Origin: Flavobacterium tyrosinilyticum
GTDB taxonomy: Bacteria > Bacteroidota > Bacteroidia > Flavobacteriales > Flavobacteriaceae
Length of the DNA: 64,000 nt
Direction of reading: 5' to 3'
NCBI RefSeq assembly: GCF_023656565.1
Contig: NZ_JAMOKG010000002.1
Span: 1,517,551 to 1,581,550, forward strand
Position numbers and translations under genes: made by a program. A model generated the notes under the pieces. It was not told the DNA's origin, searched no databases, and saw nothing but the letters and a program-made list of their open reading frames with translations. Of the stretch, positions 63,356 to 64,000 are shown one piece after another (position 1 is the stretch's first letter; each line of letters opens with the position of its first letter).

Positions 63356-63441
63356 TACTCAGAGCGGGACTTGAACCCGCACGAACATTGCTGTTCACTG
63401 GATTTTAAGTCCAGCGTGTCTACCAATTTCACCATCCGAGC
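63356..63441 (-). tRNA. tRNA-Leu (anticodon TAA)
   Basis: An 86-nt class II tRNA. The acceptor GCTCGGA pairs with TCTGAGT, the anticodon arm is CTGGACT-TAA-AATCCAG, a long variable arm (TGAACAGCAATGTTC) follows, and the T-arm is GCGGGTTCAAGTCCCGC. No encoded CCA. Confidence 0.95.
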
Positions 63442-63447
63442 ATGATG

Positions 63448-63520
63448 TGGTACCTCCAGGGATCGAACCAGGGACACATGGATTTTCAGTCCATTGCTCT
63501 ACCATCTGAGCTAAGGTACC
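63448..63520 (-). tRNA. tRNA-Phe (anticodon GAA)
   Basis: 73 nt. The acceptor GGTACCT pairs with AGGTACC, the D-arm is GCTCAGATGGTAGAGC, the anticodon arm is ATGGACT-GAA-AATCCAT, and the T-arm is CCCTGGTTCGATCCCTGG. It lies six bases upstream of tRNA-Leu in the direction of transcription. Confidence 0.95.
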
Positions 63521-63551
63521 GTATTACTTATATTTCTATAAGTAAAAGTTA

Positions 63552-63583
63552 GAATAAAAAACCCCATTTAGAAACGGGGTTTT
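63552..63583 (-). terminator. Terminator after 5S rRNA
   Basis: The stem AAAACCCC / GGGGTTTT with a ten-base loop and a T-rich downstream side on the minus strand lies nine bases after 5S. The two tRNAs therefore probably have a separate promoter or depend on read-through. Confidence 0.8.
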
Positions 63584-63591
63584 CAAAAGAA

Positions 63592-63700
63592 AGGCGACGA
63601 CATACTCTCCCACAAAACTGCAGTACCATCTGCGCAGGCGGGCTTAACTTCTCTGTTCGGGATGGGAAGAGGTGAGCCCCGCCGCAATAACCACCTTAAG
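63592..63700 (-). rRNA. rrf: 5S ribosomal RNA
   Basis: On the minus strand the sequence shows the 5S hallmarks: the AAGGTGGTTATTGCGGCGGG start, CCCATCCCGAACAGAGAAGTT in the conserved loop, and the GCAGTTTTGTGGGAGAGTAT end. Exact ends are estimated by pairing of the terminal stem. Confidence 0.93.
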
Positions 63701-63728
63701 AAGTTACAATTGCTTTGGGCAATCTTTC

Positions 63729-63794
63729 CAATTAATAATTAGCTTCGCTCCGTTCGGCTATCGCCTCGGGTGGCAATTTGCAATTAATAATTAG
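63729..63794. repeat. Short direct repeats in the 23S-5S spacer
   Basis: CAATTAATAATTAG occurs at 63729-63742 and again at 63781-63794, separated by 38 bases containing GCTTCGCTCCGTTCGGCTAT and CGCCTCGGGTGGC, which is much richer in GC than the surroundings. Confidence 0.7.
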
Positions 63795-63851
63795 AATAAT
63801 ATTTTAACATACTGAGATAAAGAAACAAATATGATTTTTTAGAAAGTTTCC

Positions 63852-63873
63852 TCCCGAGCCTTGCGGCTCGGGA
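63852..63873. repeat. GC-rich hairpin at the 23S 3' boundary
   Basis: TCCCGAGCC-TTGC-GGCTCGGGA forms a perfect 9-bp stem a few bases from the end of 23S rRNA. It may be a processing signal or a palindromic repeat copy. Confidence 0.7.
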
Positions 63874-63879
63874 AAAGTT

Positions 63880-64000
63880 TGTGCATAAGCTTACGGATTA
63901 TTAGTACTACTCGACTATGACATTACTGCCTTTACATCTGTAGCCTATCAACGTGGTCATCTTCCACGATCCTTAAAAGAAATCTCATCTTGTGGTGGGT
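63880..64000 (-). rRNA. rrl: 23S ribosomal RNA, 3' end (partial)
   Basis: The minus strand reads ACCCACCACAAGATGAGAT, GGCTACAGATGTAAAGGCAG and GAGTAGTACTAATAATCCGT, the well-conserved final part of 23S including the last helix region before 5S. The rest of the gene lies to the right of the window. Confidence 0.93.

Overview
The window comes from an AT-rich member of the Bacteroidota, almost certainly a Flavobacterium or close relative. Several signs agree. A type IX secretion component (PorQ) occurs together with a surface protein carrying a type IX C-terminal sorting tail. Several genes are preceded by TAnnTTTG-type -7 promoter boxes. Start regions lack strong Shine-Dalgarno sequences. There are typical flavobacterial families (M56/BlaI pairs, DUF2911, UMF1-type MFS, GIN-domain proteins) and long palindromic intergenic elements. 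This is chromosomal sequence: it holds lon, rpsA, cmk, nth, glycogen genes and the end of an rRNA operon. I saw no phage, plasmid, insertion sequence or CRISPR array.

Layout. 1-6.3 kb: the end of maf, a short MscS-type channel, an AI-2E family transporter, an Omp85/POTRA-like outer membrane protein, a His-rich exported protein and an LVIVD-repeat lipoprotein. 6.4-11.3 kb: a PIG-L deacetylase, a 35-residue membrane microprotein and a sodium:solute symporter, probably one operon for handling an amino-sugar-type compound. 11.3-20.1 kb: mixed small genes (TetR regulator with a dyad operator, DUF1348, DUF2911, HAD phosphatase, TcdA, TatD, DUF1684, MFS exporter, two paralogous small exported proteins) separated by several palindromic repeats. 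20.4-27.7 kb: two tandem BlaI/M56 (BlaR1-like) regulator-protease modules followed by two beta-lactamase-family serine hydrolases, with a promoter overlapped by repeated TAGTT/AACTA dyads. 27.7-39 kb: a 47-residue conserved-looking small protein, an EamA exporter, a fasciclin protein, a frameshifted exbD, a collagen-like/S74 fibre protein, a 1379-residue leucine-rich type IX cargo protein and rpsA. 39.4-47.8 kb: a block with nucleoside permease, cmk, L,D-transpeptidase, porQ and lon. 47.9-50.9 kb: an ECF sigma operon with an anti-sigma-like membrane protein and two envelope proteins. 51-60.7 kb: an MFS transporter, an M48 lipoprotein protease, then GH31, glgB, glgC and glgA for glycogen/alpha-glucan metabolism. 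60.7-64 kb: alpha/beta hydrolase, nth, two small genes (one frameshifted), tRNA-Leu, tRNA-Phe, 5S and the 3' end of 23S rRNA, all RNAs on the minus strand.

The most interesting observations are: the duplicated BlaI/M56 module, which shares a 78-nt perfectly identical block and has divergent C-terminal ends; a decayed copy of the end of the upstream MFS gene located beyond two paralogous small genes; two single-base frameshifts (exbD at a T9 tract, DUF1569 protein); small membrane/basic microproteins missed by length cut-offs; and dispersed hairpin repeats present in two or more copies. Coordinates of motifs were read by eye. Family names come from recognition of sequence motifs and not from database searches.
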